Below are positions 53,773 through 63,228 of a stretch of DNA of 64,000 bases, piece by piece. Location of the stretch: positions 1,991,501 to 2,055,500 of the forward strand of contig NZ_CP129971.1 in NCBI RefSeq assembly GCF_030503855.1. Reading direction: 5' to 3'. The stretch comes from Marivirga salinae. Its GTDB lineage: Bacteria; Bacteroidota; Bacteroidia; Cytophagales; Cyclobacteriaceae. Position numbers and translations under genes: made by a program. How positions within the stretch are numbered: position 1 is the first letter of the stretch; each line of letters opens with the position of its first letter. Below the pieces are notes generated by a model. It saw only the letters and a list, made by a program, of their open reading frames with translations, made no database searches and was not told where the DNA came from.

Positions 53773-54282
53773 ATGGACCAAAAAACAGATTTTAAGTATT
53801 GGGAATCATTTTTTCAATCATTACAAATGACCTATTATGGTTTATTAGCAGCACCATTGTTTCTCTTTGCTGTGGTATTTTTAAGGGCTGAAAATGGCAA
53901 TGCAAAATTACTAGGTATTCCTGCAGATATAGAGGATATCGTGGTAGGTATAGTTGTGATTTTAGCTATTATTGAAATTTTATTCCTTCATCTTTTAGCG
54001 AATAGGCAATATAAATTGGCTGCACAAGAAGAGGAATTAATATCTAAAATGCGTAAATATAAAAGTGCCACTTTAGTGAAATATATAGGTTTAGCCATTT
54101 ATCAAATCATTACTGTTGCTGTATTTGCAATGACTTATCATAGTGGATTGATGGGGCTATTTACAGGTCTATTGCTTTACAGTTCTTTTTTTAGGCCAGA
54201 AATTCAAAATGCAAGAAGGGATTTGAAGCTGAGTAAAGAAGAATATCAAAAAATAGATTATAAAACAGGTTTAGTAACCTAA
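53773..54282 (+). CDS. Hypothetical membrane protein, four helices
   Basis: Predicted membrane segments lie at about 18-38 (YYGLLAAPLFLFAVVFL), 50-72, 103-120 and 123-140. Charged segments (QYKLAAQEEELISKMRKYK and the C-terminal KLSKEEYQKIDYK) face the cytoplasm if both ends are inside. No known motif is visible. It follows the solute-binding gene closely, suggesting a shared role, and ends at a bidirectional terminator. Confidence 0.7.
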   Translation: MDQKTDFKYWESFFQSLQMTYYGLLAAPLFLFAVVFLRAENGNAKLLGIPADIEDIVVGIVVILAIIEILFLHLLANRQYKLAAQEEELISKMRKYKSATLVKYIGLAIYQIITVAVFAMTYHSGLMGLFTGLLLYSSFFRPEIQNARRDLKLSKEEYQKIDYKTGLVT

Positions 54283-54317
54283 AAACAAAAGGCTTTCTAA
54301 GAAAGCCTTTTGTTTTT
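54281..54317. terminator. Bidirectional terminator between convergent genes
   Basis: An almost uninterrupted 18-bp palindrome, AAAAACAAAAGGCTTTCT and its complement AGAAAGCCTTTTGTTTTT, is separated by one base. T-runs end each strand. It serves the membrane-protein gene and the convergent OsmC gene. Confidence 0.9.
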
Positions 54318-54753
54318 ATATCTCTTTAATCACCACTTCATATGTTGCTTTAACATTTAGAGTACCAGAAACAGAGCAATATTTACCCGCTGCCAATTCA
54401 ACCAATTTCATAAATTCATCTTCCTTTAAATTGTCTGATGTAGCGGTAAAAATCATATGGATACTTTCATATGCCCTCGGGTGTTCTTCTCTTCTTTTTC
54501 CTACGGTCTCAACTTGAAGGTCCATTAGATTTTTCCTTCTTTTCTTAATCATTTCCACTAAATCTACCGATGCGCACGAAGCTAAGGCAGCCAAGAGACT
54601 TTCCATTGGAGAAAAATAGTCCTTGCTTTTGGCGTCATACATATCAATATTTAAGATATTGCCTGACTCATTTTTGCTCTCATATTCCTTAGGAGCCAGC
54701 ATATTTGTGATTACTCTCATTTCTTTATAATTAAAATTTTCAGGAAATCGCAA
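54316..54753 (-). CDS. OsmC/Ohr-family peroxide-detoxifying protein
   Basis: The 145-residue protein has the OsmC fold with the two reactive cysteines C60 (ALASCASVDLVEMI) and C126 (GKYCSVSGTL). Such proteins reduce organic hydroperoxides using lipoyl or thiol donors. The position of the second cysteine in a CSVSGTL context fits the YhfA-like subgroup rather than Ohr. It stands alone. Confidence 0.9.
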   Translation of the reverse strand: MRFPENFNYKEMRVITNMLAPKEYESKNESGNILNIDMYDAKSKDYFSPMESLLAALASCASVDLVEMIKKRRKNLMDLQVETVGKRREEHPRAYESIHMIFTATSDNLKEDEFMKLVELAAGKYCSVSGTLNVKATYEVVIKEI

Positions 54754-54858
54754 AGCTACAATCTTATAAATAAATTAGTAAGCTTATAACTTATATTTTC
54801 AATCGCTGTAAGATTCCATTATCTTTTCCTAATTTTAGAAAAGCCTAAATTAGCATAA

Positions 54859-56847
54859 ATGTTAAAAATAATTCAAGACGATCCTTGGTTAGCTCCGTAC
54901 GAACCCGATATTCAAAGCCGGTTCGATTATTTTAAATCAGAATTGGATAGAATTCAATTTCAATATGGAGATTTATTAAAATATGCTTCTCGACATCAGG
55001 AGCTGGGTTTTCAAAAGACAAAAGCTGGGGTTTCTTATAAAGAATGGGCACCCGGGGCTCAAGCTCTATCTTTAGTGGGTGATTTTAATAATTGGGATGA
55101 AAATGCTCACCCGATGCAGAAAGATGAAAATGGAATTTGGGAAGTTGAAATTAAAAAGGATGAGGGTTTAGCACATCTTTCACCTATTAAAGTGAGAGTT
55201 ACTTCGGCCAATGGAAAGCATGACAGAATTCCTGCTTACATAAAATATGCTACACAAAACGAAGAGGATTATGATTTTACGGGAAGAGTTTGGGATCCTG
55301 AAAAAGCATTCAAGTGGACAGATACTAAATTTAAGTTAGCGGAAATTAAAAATCCTGTAATTTATGAATGCCATCCAGGTATGGCGCAGGAAAAAGAAGG
55401 AGTGGGCACTTTCAAGGAATTCGAAGAGAATATATTACCAAGAATAAAGGACTTAGGATATAATTGCATTCAATTGATGGCGGTGGCAGAACATCCTTAT
55501 TATGGATCTTTTGGTTATCATGTGGCTAACTTTTATGCGCCTTCTTCTCGCTTTGGTACACCCGAGGAATTGAAATCTTTAGTCAATGCTGCTCATAAAA
55601 TGGGGATTGCTGTGATTATGGATGTGGTCCATTCCCACGCAGTCAAGAATTTTTCAGAGGGCTTAAATGATTTTGATGGAAGCGGAAATCAATATTTTCA
55701 TGAAGGCGGGAGAGGGTATCATACTGGCTGGGATTCCAAATTATTTAATTATGGAAAAGAGGAAGTATCTCGTTTTCTCTTGTCGAATTTACATTATTGG
55801 CTGGAAGAATTCCATTTTGATGGTTTTCGTTTTGATGGTGTAACTTCTATGCTCTATCATCATCATGGGGAAGGAGTGAGTTTTGATCATTATGATAAAT
55901 ATTTTAAAGAAGGAGTGGACTGGGATGCTGTTAGATATTTACAATTAGCCAATACATTAATCCATGAAATTAAATCCAATGCCATCACCATAGCAGAAGA
56001 TATGAGCGGAATGCCTGGTACTTGTCAAGCAATTGAAGAAGGTGGCTTAGGCTTTGATTACCGTTTGGGAATGGGTATACCCGATAACTGGATTAAATGG
56101 CTCAAGCATAAGCAAGATGAAGAATGGGGCATGCAGGAAATCTGGAATGTGTTGGGTAATAGAAGATATGGAGAGAAAACCGTTGCTTATGCAGAATCTC
56201 ATGATCAGGCTATGGTAGGAGATAAAACACTTGCTTTTTGGCTGATGGATAAAGAAATGTATTGGCATATGAAGAAGGGCGATGATAATTTAATTATCGA
56301 CCGAGGAATAGCCTTACATAAAATGATTCGCTTGGTGACTGCCTCAGCTGGTGGGGAAGCCTATTTGAATTTCATTGGGAATGAGTTTGGTCATCCTGAA
56401 TGGATGGATTTTCCCAGAGAAGGCAATAATTGGAGTTATAAATATGCCCGAAGACAATGGTCATTGGTTGACAATAAAGAATTGAAATATCATTATCTCA
56501 ATGATTTTGAGGAGGCAATGCTAGACGTATTGAAATCAGAGAATGTATTGCAAGCAGCTCCGGCTAATTTGCTCAATGTAGATGAAACCAATAAAGTACT
56601 GATTTTTGAAAGAGCAAATTTGATTTTTGTCTTTAATTTTCATCCTAATAATTCTGTTCCAGACTATGAGTTTTGGGTGCCAAAAGCTGGCAAGTTCAAA
56701 TACCTTTTAAACAGTGATGACGCAAAATTCGGAGGTCATGAAAGGATCGATCAATCTACTATTCATGAAAGCTTTAAAAAGGAGGGTGGAGATTTTATTA
56801 AAATTTACTGTGTGAATAGGGCGGCTTTGGTTTTGAAAAGAAAGTAA
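54859..56847 (+). CDS. glgB: 1,4-alpha-glucan branching enzyme, GH13_8 (eukaryote-like) type
   Basis: The enzyme makes alpha-1,6 branches in glycogen. A CBM48 domain (about 55-150, VSYKEWAPGAQALSLVGDFN) precedes a GH13 barrel. The catalytic residues are D326 in FDGFRFDGV, E380 in ITIAEDMSG and D449 in AESHDQ. The sequence GVTSMLYHHHG and overall length of 662 match the GH13_8 subfamily of eukaryotes and Bacteroidota, not the longer GH13_9 GlgB of E. coli. No other glycogen gene is adjacent. Confidence 0.93.
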   Translation: MLKIIQDDPWLAPYEPDIQSRFDYFKSELDRIQFQYGDLLKYASRHQELGFQKTKAGVSYKEWAPGAQALSLVGDFNNWDENAHPMQKDENGIWEVEIKKDEGLAHLSPIKVRVTSANGKHDRIPAYIKYATQNEEDYDFTGRVWDPEKAFKWTDTKFKLAEIKNPVIYECHPGMAQEKEGVGTFKEFEENILPRIKDLGYNCIQLMAVAEHPYYGSFGYHVANFYAPSSRFGTPEELKSLVNAAHKMGIAVIMDVVHSHAVKNFSEGLNDFDGSGNQYFHEGGRGYHTGWDSKLFNYGKEEVSRFLLSNLHYWLEEFHFDGFRFDGVTSMLYHHHGEGVSFDHYDKYFKEGVDWDAVRYLQLANTLIHEIKSNAITIAEDMSGMPGTCQAIEEGGLGFDYRLGMGIPDNWIKWLKHKQDEEWGMQEIWNVLGNRRYGEKTVAYAESHDQAMVGDKTLAFWLMDKEMYWHMKKGDDNLIIDRGIALHKMIRLVTASAGGEAYLNFIGNEFGHPEWMDFPREGNNWSYKYARRQWSLVDNKELKYHYLNDFEEAMLDVLKSENVLQAAPANLLNVDETNKVLIFERANLIFVFNFHPNNSVPDYEFWVPKAGKFKYLLNSDDAKFGGHERIDQSTIHESFKKEGGDFIKIYCVNRAALVLKRK

Positions 56848-56995
56848 AAAAAATGTCTATTGCCATCCTCTAGATGGTGATGGTTACTGGTCTCTTGGTG
56901 CTTAAGCTTGCTTGCCGATGAATAGAGGTGGAGTCCCATAGACTTTAAGTCTACTTTAAAATAATTCAATAATAGAAGAACCAATAAATTAGTTA

Positions 56996-57026
56996 TTGAC
57001 CAATTTATTGTTTTCCATTAACTTCG
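56996..57026 (+). promoter_or_regulatory. Promoter of the FecR-like lipoprotein gene
   Basis: TTG (56996-56998), a 20-base spacer and TAACTTCG (57019-57026) fit the TTG-N20-TAnnTTCG variant also seen before recA. It lies about 20 bases before the first ATG. Confidence 0.55.
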
Positions 57027-57045
57027 TAGCTATGACTAAAATCAT

Positions 57046-57681
57046 ATGATAATGAAATTTAATTACCTTTTTAGTTTACTTATATTTTCAGTTTTAATTT
57101 CAGCCTGTTCTAAGGAGAGAGTAATTACTCAGGATAATTATGAAGTAGTGGATTTGCCCGATGGCAGCATAGTTTTTTTAAATCATTATTCAGAATTAGA
57201 ATATATTGAAGCATTTAATCAGCGCAGAGTTGCTATTTCCGGTGAGTGCTATTTTTCAGTTGAAGCTTCCGATAAATCATTCACAGTAACAGGTGAATTA
57301 GGAGAAGTTGAGGTGTTAGGTACTGAATTTAGTGTAAAATCAGATATTGAGGATATGAAAGTTGAAGTTGAATCGGGAAGTGTCCAATTTACTGTTGAAG
57401 ATCATTCTGAAAAATTATCCAAAGGGGAAATGGCTTCTTATCAAAAAGGAGATAATTCCATTAAGACTGGAAAAGCTTCCAATGGTTTTAAGAAATGGAT
57501 GGCTAAATTAAGAATTGAGTTCAAGCGATTGGATAAAAAATTGAATGATGAAGCAAAAGGCATAGAAGAAGAACTCAATGAAAAAGCCAAGGAAATTGAA
57601 AAAGAAGCTAATAAAATTGGAAAGGAACTGGAAGATGTGGGAGATCAAATTGGCAAGAGTATTAAGAAAATTACAGATTGA
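57046..57681 (+). CDS. FecR-domain lipoprotein with coiled-coil tail
   Basis: A lipobox (LISAC, C21 counting from the first ATG; the second ATG two codons later is equally likely) anchors the protein. A FecR-type domain (about 35-130) has SIVFLNHYSELEY, VAISGECYFSVEASDKSFTV and GEVEVLGTEFSVKSDIED. The last 70 residues are a heptad-rich coiled coil (LNDEAKGIEEELNEKAKEIE). FecR proteins are usually anti-sigma factors with a cytoplasmic N terminus and a sigma partner. Here the N terminus is a lipoprotein signal and no sigma gene is nearby, so it is likely a structural or sensor variant. Confidence 0.82.
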   Translation: MIMKFNYLFSLLIFSVLISACSKERVITQDNYEVVDLPDGSIVFLNHYSELEYIEAFNQRRVAISGECYFSVEASDKSFTVTGELGEVEVLGTEFSVKSDIEDMKVEVESGSVQFTVEDHSEKLSKGEMASYQKGDNSIKTGKASNGFKKWMAKLRIEFKRLDKKLNDEAKGIEEELNEKAKEIEKEANKIGKELEDVGDQIGKSIKKITD

Positions 57682-57957
57682 GATTAATTAATAAGCCTCT
57701 ACTATAATTAAATGTCTTTAAAGAAATCGTTCAGGTTTTTTAGGTATTGTGAATTAAGTTGAGCACTTACATTTATTTTCACCTTTAGACCAAATATTTA
57801 CAATTGTATTTTGGTCATGTCCCTACCTTGCAGTATTTTAGCTTTTTAATAAAGGTTGAATACTATTGACAAAAGTTAAAATTTTTCATTTAAACATAAC
57901 CAAATTTGGTGTAATAGCATCTAATTTAAATCTCTTCATTTTTCACCTGAGGATCTT

Positions 57958-60900
57958 ATGAATCTCTTTTTACTAAAAACTATGGACAAATTATTACGAT
58001 TATTTAAATTACTAAGCATTGTCACAGCATTTATCTTTGGTATGAGTCTTGAGATAAGTGCACAAAATATTACCATTTCAAACTTCACTCCTAAAAGTGG
58101 AGCAGTAGGCACAACGGTAACCATATCAGGCACTAACTTTAATACCACTGCTGTTAATAACATAGTGATATTCGGAGCTACAAGAGCAACAGTCACAGCG
58201 GCCACAGCTACTGAACTTACGGTTACCGTTCCGACTGGGGCAACTTATGCACCTGTAACAGTGCTTAATACTGAGACTGATTTAATAGCTTCTACCAATA
58301 GTAACTTTACGCCCACCTTCTCGCCCAACAAAAGCAGTATTACTGCTACCGATTTTGAAACTAAAGTGGATTTTGCGACTGGAGCTGATCCTTTCTCGGT
58401 TGCAATAGGTGATTTGGATGGGGACGGCAAAGCAGACTTAGTATTAGCAAATTTTACTAGCAATACTGTCTCTGTTTTACGGAATATAGGCAGCCCTGGT
58501 GTTGTGGACTATGCTGAAAAAGTGGATTTTAATACTAATACAAATCCTATATCAGTTGCCATTGGTGATTTGGATGGAGATGGCAAGGCGGATTTAGCAG
58601 TAGCGAATTACAGTAGCACTAATGTTTCTGTTTTGCGCAATACGAGTACTATTGGTACCATAAATTTTGAACCTAAAGTGGATTTTGCTACAGGTGCAAA
58701 TCCTCACTTAATAGCCATAGACGATTTCGATGGAGATGGTAAGGCAGATATAGCAGTTGCGAATCGTAACTCTACTTTTAAAGTTTCTGTTTTACGCAAT
58801 ACGAGCATTCCCGGTAATATAAGTTATGAGACAAAAATAGATTTTCTATCAGGTGGTGTTCCTTATTCAATTGCCACGGGCGATTTGGATGGGGATGGGA
58901 AGTCAGACCTTGCAGTAGCGAATTATAATAGCAATAGGGTTTCTGTTTTACGTAATGAGAGCAGCTCTGGAACCATAAACTTTGCGCCTAAAGATGATTT
59001 TTTTACTGGTGGAAATCCTCATTCTGTTGCCATAGGTGATTTGGATGGAGATGGGAAAGCTGACTTAGCAACAGCGAATTATGGCGATGCTACCGTTTCT
59101 GTTTTACATAATAGGAGTACCACTGGTGACATAGACTTTGCATTTAGAGAGGATTTCCCTACTGGCCCACTTCCAATTTCAGTTGCGATAGGAGACCTGA
59201 ATGGGGATGGGAAAGCTGACTTAGCAACAGCGAATTATGGTAGTGGTGAGAGGACAGTTTCTGTTTTACGAAATATAGGTGCCCCAGAAGATGCCATAAA
59301 TTACGCCACCAAAGTTGATTTTACGACCTATACAGGTCCTGTCTTAGTCGCGATAGGCGATCTGGATGGGGATGGAAAGGCTGACTTAGCAGTAGCGAAT
59401 CGTTTTAGTGATTTTGTATCTGTTATCAGAAACAATCCTGATTTTATTCCTTTTGTAACTGCTTATTCACCTGCAGATGACGAAACAGGCCTAGTGGAGG
59501 TCAATACAGACCTAATCCTTACCTTCAACGAAGATATTCAGAAAGGAACAGGTAACATTCTGATCAAGGAAGATGGAGTAATCACGCAGACTATTCCGGT
59601 AACGGATGCTAGTGTCACGGTTTCAGGAAATACGGTGACCATTAACCCTGAAGATTTTACAATAGGTGCTACAGTCAACATAGAAATGGATGCTGGTGTA
59701 TTTAAAGATCTGACTGATAATAACTATTCAGGAATCACTGGTCCTACTACTTGGAATTTTGTTGCAGGCTTGCTTAGTCAAATGATCAGTTTTGATGCAT
59801 TGGGTGATCAAACTTATGGTGATGCTAATTTTGATTTAACCGCCACAGCCAGCTCAGGTCTACCTGTGAATTATACCAGTTCAGACCAAAGTGTGGCAAC
59901 CATTAATGGGAGTGAGGTAACCATTACGGGAGCAGGAACTACTACAATAACGGCAAGTCAAGAAGGTAATTCGGATTATAAATCAGCTCCATCAGTAGAG
60001 CAAACATTTACTGTAAATAAATCTTCTCAAACTATTACGTTTGATGCATTGCCTACTAAAAATTATGATGTTGCAGCTTTTAATTTAACTGCAACGGCCA
60101 GCTCAGGTTTATCTGTGAATTATACCAGTTCAGACCAAAGTGTGGCAACCATTAACGGAAGTGAGGTAACAATAATCGGAACAGGAACTACTACAATAAC
60201 GGCAAGTCAAGAAGGTAATTCGGATTATAAATCAGCTCCATCAGTAGAGCAAACATTTACTGTAAATAAATCTTCTCAAACTATTACGTTTGATGCATTA
60301 CCTACTAAAAATTATGGTGATGCAGCTTTTAATTTAACTGCAACGGCCAGCTCAGATTTGCTTGTGGAATATACTAGCTCAAACTTAAACGTGGCAACCA
60401 TTAACGGAAGTGAGGTAACAATAATCGGAACAGGAACTACCACTATAACGGCAAGCCACCCAGGTAATGCAAATTATAAGGCAGCTTCTTCAGTAGGTCA
60501 ATCATTGACTGTAAACAAAGGTTCTCAAACAATTACATTTGAAAGCTTAGAAAACAGAACTTATGGAGATGAGGCTTTTGATTTAACCGCTACATCGAGT
60601 TCAGCTTTAGAACTAACTTTTAGCAGTTCAGATGAAACTGTTGCTACCATTGAGGGAAAAACGGTAACCATAATCGGAGCAGGGACTGCAACCATCACTG
60701 CAACTCAGGCAGGAAATCAAAACTATGAACAGGCTACAGCTGTAGAGCAAATTTTAACAGTAAATAAAGCGGCACAAAGTATCACATTTGAAAGCTTAGA
60801 AGCCAAAACCTATGGAGATGCGAATTTTGATTTAACAGCTACAGCTAGTTCAGGCTTAGAACTGACTTACAGCAGTTCAGATGAAACTGTAGCAACCATT

Positions 60901-61962
60901 GATGGCAATACGGTAAGTATTGTTGGAGGAGGAACGGCAAGCATTACTGCCAATCAATCAGGTAATTCAAACTATGAGGCAGCTTCAGCAACCGAACAAA
61001 TTCTAACGGTAAATAAAGCAGCTCAAAGCATCAGTATTACGGCCATTGAAGATAAATTGGTTGATGCAGCACCCTTTGAGGTTGTAGCGATTGTGAATAG
61101 CGGTTTGGATTTAACCTACAGTTTGACAGGCCCCGCTACTATTAGCGGAAATACTATTACTCTTGATGGATCAGAGGGAACTGTTGAAGTAACGGTTAGT
61201 CAGTCAGGCAATACGAACTACAATTCTACTTCGGCTAGCATTAGTTTTGAAGTAACAGACCCTTGCATTGACTTTGGTGCAGAGGCAATAAATATCACGA
61301 ATGTACTATGTAATGGAGAGGCGAATGGAAGCTTTGAAATTTTAGCCACTGGAACAGAACCCTTCCTTTATACAATGGATGGAACTGATCAAGAGAGTGA
61401 AATATTCAGTAACTTAACTGCAGGAGACTATGATGTGATCGTAACGGATGGGAATAACTGTACCCAAACAGTTACTGTTACAGTAAAAGAACCTGCAATG
61501 CTTACAATCAGCGGAGAAGTAGCGAATAGTAATAGTACAGATGGTAATGGTAGTATTTCATTAACTGCCAATGGAGGAACAGGAAATCTAAGTTATGAGT
61601 GGAGCAATGGTGCTACTTCAGCTAATATTAGTGAATTAACTATTGGAGAATATACTGTAACAGTGACCGATGAGAATGGTTGCAGCTTAACAGAAAAATT
61701 TACAATAAGTGGGGTTACTGCCAATGGAGAAAAGCTGAATAGTCAAGTTAGCATATATCCAAATCCGACTAGTCAATCTATAAAAATACTGCATGCAGAG
61801 GCAGTAGAGATTATAACATTGTATAATGCACAAGGTAAATTGATCCTAACACAGAAAGCAAAAGGCACCGAAAGTAATCTGCAATTGACACAATTACCAA
61901 TAGGACTTTACTTTATTCAATTGGACAATAGTGCAGAAATGCATAGAATAGTTAAAAAGTAG
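57958..61962 (+). CDS. 1334-residue type IX-secreted multi-domain repeat adhesin
   Basis: After a signal peptide (to about SAQ at residue 36) come an IPT/TIG domain (about 38-120), seven FG-GAP/VCBS blades each with GDLDGDGKADLAVAN or similar (about 137-500), a Big_5-like Ig domain (about 500-605), five tandem MBG/Ig-like units of about 83 residues plus a degenerate sixth (about 607-1100), two SprB-like repeats (about 1105-1245, with NVLCNGEANGSFEI) and a type A sorting tail from SIYPNPTSQSIKI. The DGDGKAD loops should bind calcium. An ATG at residue 9 may be the start. The product should be displayed or released at the cell surface and act in adhesion or as a substrate-binding scaffold. Confidence 0.9.
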   Translation: MNLFLLKTMDKLLRLFKLLSIVTAFIFGMSLEISAQNITISNFTPKSGAVGTTVTISGTNFNTTAVNNIVIFGATRATVTAATATELTVTVPTGATYAPVTVLNTETDLIASTNSNFTPTFSPNKSSITATDFETKVDFATGADPFSVAIGDLDGDGKADLVLANFTSNTVSVLRNIGSPGVVDYAEKVDFNTNTNPISVAIGDLDGDGKADLAVANYSSTNVSVLRNTSTIGTINFEPKVDFATGANPHLIAIDDFDGDGKADIAVANRNSTFKVSVLRNTSIPGNISYETKIDFLSGGVPYSIATGDLDGDGKSDLAVANYNSNRVSVLRNESSSGTINFAPKDDFFTGGNPHSVAIGDLDGDGKADLATANYGDATVSVLHNRSTTGDIDFAFREDFPTGPLPISVAIGDLNGDGKADLATANYGSGERTVSVLRNIGAPEDAINYATKVDFTTYTGPVLVAIGDLDGDGKADLAVANRFSDFVSVIRNNPDFIPFVTAYSPADDETGLVEVNTDLILTFNEDIQKGTGNILIKEDGVITQTIPVTDASVTVSGNTVTINPEDFTIGATVNIEMDAGVFKDLTDNNYSGITGPTTWNFVAGLLSQMISFDALGDQTYGDANFDLTATASSGLPVNYTSSDQSVATINGSEVTITGAGTTTITASQEGNSDYKSAPSVEQTFTVNKSSQTITFDALPTKNYDVAAFNLTATASSGLSVNYTSSDQSVATINGSEVTIIGTGTTTITASQEGNSDYKSAPSVEQTFTVNKSSQTITFDALPTKNYGDAAFNLTATASSDLLVEYTSSNLNVATINGSEVTIIGTGTTTITASHPGNANYKAASSVGQSLTVNKGSQTITFESLENRTYGDEAFDLTATSSSALELTFSSSDETVATIEGKTVTIIGAGTATITATQAGNQNYEQATAVEQILTVNKAAQSITFESLEAKTYGDANFDLTATASSGLELTYSSSDETVATIDGNTVSIVGGGTASITANQSGNSNYEAASATEQILTVNKAAQSISITAIEDKLVDAAPFEVVAIVNSGLDLTYSLTGPATISGNTITLDGSEGTVEVTVSQSGNTNYNSTSASISFEVTDPCIDFGAEAINITNVLCNGEANGSFEILATGTEPFLYTMDGTDQESEIFSNLTAGDYDVIVTDGNNCTQTVTVTVKEPAMLTISGEVANSNSTDGNGSISLTANGGTGNLSYEWSNGATSANISELTIGEYTVTVTDENGCSLTEKFTISGVTANGEKLNSQVSIYPNPTSQSIKILHAEAVEIITLYNAQGKLILTQKAKGTESNLQLTQLPIGLYFIQLDNSAEMHRIVKK
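58366..59450 (+). repeat. Seven FG-GAP/VCBS blade repeats
   Basis: Seven units of about 52-54 residues recur, each with a DF(x)TG opening, IGDLDGDGKAD calcium loop, LAVANY strand and VSVLRN close. Seven is the number of blades of an integrin-like beta-propeller, so the segment probably folds into one closed ring. Confidence 0.85.
59776..61017 (+). repeat. Tandem 249-bp Ig-like repeats
   Basis: Units begin at 59776, 60022, 60271, 60520 and 60769, exactly 249 bases apart after the first (246). The first three share long identical stretches, such as the segment around ACGGCAAGTCAAGAAGGTAA at 59950 and 60199. The fourth and fifth are more diverged. This points to recent unequal crossing-over or conversion among units 1-3. 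Confidence 0.9.
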
Positions 61963-61967
61963 ATAGT

Positions 61968-62008
61968 ATTGAGTAGTGAGATAATTTATCTTCTCACTAC
62001 TCAATTTT
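61968..62008 (+). terminator. Terminator of the repeat adhesin gene
   Basis: ATTGAGTAGTGAGA and TCTCACTACTCAAT form a perfect 14-bp stem with a 10-base loop and a short T-run. It starts 5 bases after the stop codon. Confidence 0.8.
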
Positions 62009-62079
62009 ATGTTTTTATATGGGATGAGGAAATTTCCATATTTTTGTTGTTTTCCTCACAATAAACCTCAAAAATAATA

Positions 62080-63228
62080 ATGAAATGTTCAATTTCGATT
62101 ATTGTATACTTGATAACATCATTTCTAGCGTTTTCCCAAAAGCATCATACCATAAAAGGCCAGTTACTTCAGCATAGTGATTCATCACCAGTATTTAATG
62201 CGCATATTTATTTTGATAAAACAGCTATTGGTACCACCACCAATGAAGATGGATTATTTGCATTTCACTTTCTGGAAAATGAAAAACAGTCTAACATTCA
62301 TATTTCTTGTATCGGATATAAAATTGATAGTATACCCATAAGCGAATTCCAGAATAAGCCTTTAACAATATTTATTGAGGAGGATAAATTATTCTTATCA
62401 GAAGTAGTGGTTAGCCCTAGTGACCCAAATGATATCCTAGAAAAAGCGATTGAAAACTTAGGACAAAATTATCCTAAGGAAAAAATCAGTAAAACGATAT
62501 ATTACAAAGAATCAGTTAAGCAAAATGGGAAACCCATTAGGTTGCTGGAAGTAGTGGCAACCATTGTTTCAGATGGCTTCAGTGATTCTCGTCAAAACCC
62601 TAAGAAGTATGAACTTTTTATTGATCAAAAACGACCAGATTTTAATTACGATTCAACTTTTGAGGGAGGAAATGGAATAGGAGTTTTGCATGGGCTTCTC
62701 TGGACAGAAGCATACTTGAATAAAAGAAAACTTAGAAAATACAATGTTTCATTTGATGGTAAATCCTTTTTTAGAAATCATGAAGTATATAAAATCAGCA
62801 TTAGCAAACCTAATAGTCTGGGGACTACCTCAATGTACATTACGGTGGATGAATTTGCTATTGTTGCAATAAGTCAATCCTTTGTAAATCCTAGCAGGAA
62901 AAAACCGGATTCGAAACAGCAATTTCAGTTTTTAGCCTTTGATTTATACGTGGATTTTATACAAATGAAGGATGGATATTGGTATATTCATACTATTGAT
63001 GACATCAGGGAAAGCATTTCTCAAGATGGCGCTATCACCAAAATCATAAGGTCCATTCGTACCACTTCTGTAGGTGAAATTCAGGATTTAAATAAAAAGA
63101 ACAGGATTAAGATGAATACTGATTTATATAAATATCCGACCGAATACGACCCTGAGTTTTGGAATCATTACAATGCACCACTTGAAACACAAGAGGAGTT
63201 AAAAGCAAAGCAAGAATTTTCTGAATAG
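62080..63228 (+). CDS. Secreted protein with carboxypeptidase regulatory-like domain
   Basis: A signal peptide (about 1-20, ending FLAFSQ) precedes a CarboxypepD_reg-like beta-sandwich (about 24-105, TIKGQLLQHSDSSPVFNAHI and TNEDGLFAFHF). The remaining 275 residues have no plug or barrel, so this is not a TonB receptor. The middle part (SKTIYYKESVKQNGKPIRLL) resembles domains seen in DUF5686-like envelope proteins. It has its own terminator-bounded position. Function unknown. Confidence 0.75.
   Translation: MKCSISIIVYLITSFLAFSQKHHTIKGQLLQHSDSSPVFNAHIYFDKTAIGTTTNEDGLFAFHFLENEKQSNIHISCIGYKIDSIPISEFQNKPLTIFIEEDKLFLSEVVVSPSDPNDILEKAIENLGQNYPKEKISKTIYYKESVKQNGKPIRLLEVVATIVSDGFSDSRQNPKKYELFIDQKRPDFNYDSTFEGGNGIGVLHGLLWTEAYLNKRKLRKYNVSFDGKSFFRNHEVYKISISKPNSLGTTSMYITVDEFAIVAISQSFVNPSRKKPDSKQQFQFLAFDLYVDFIQMKDGYWYIHTIDDIRESISQDGAITKIIRSIRTTSVGEIQDLNKKNRIKMNTDLYKYPTEYDPEFWNHYNAPLETQEELKAKQEFSE

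Noticed and set aside
57936..58205. Reverse-strand frame of 89 codons opposite the adhesin start
   Set aside because: It is antisense to the signal peptide and TIG domain, and its composition reflects the complementary repeats.
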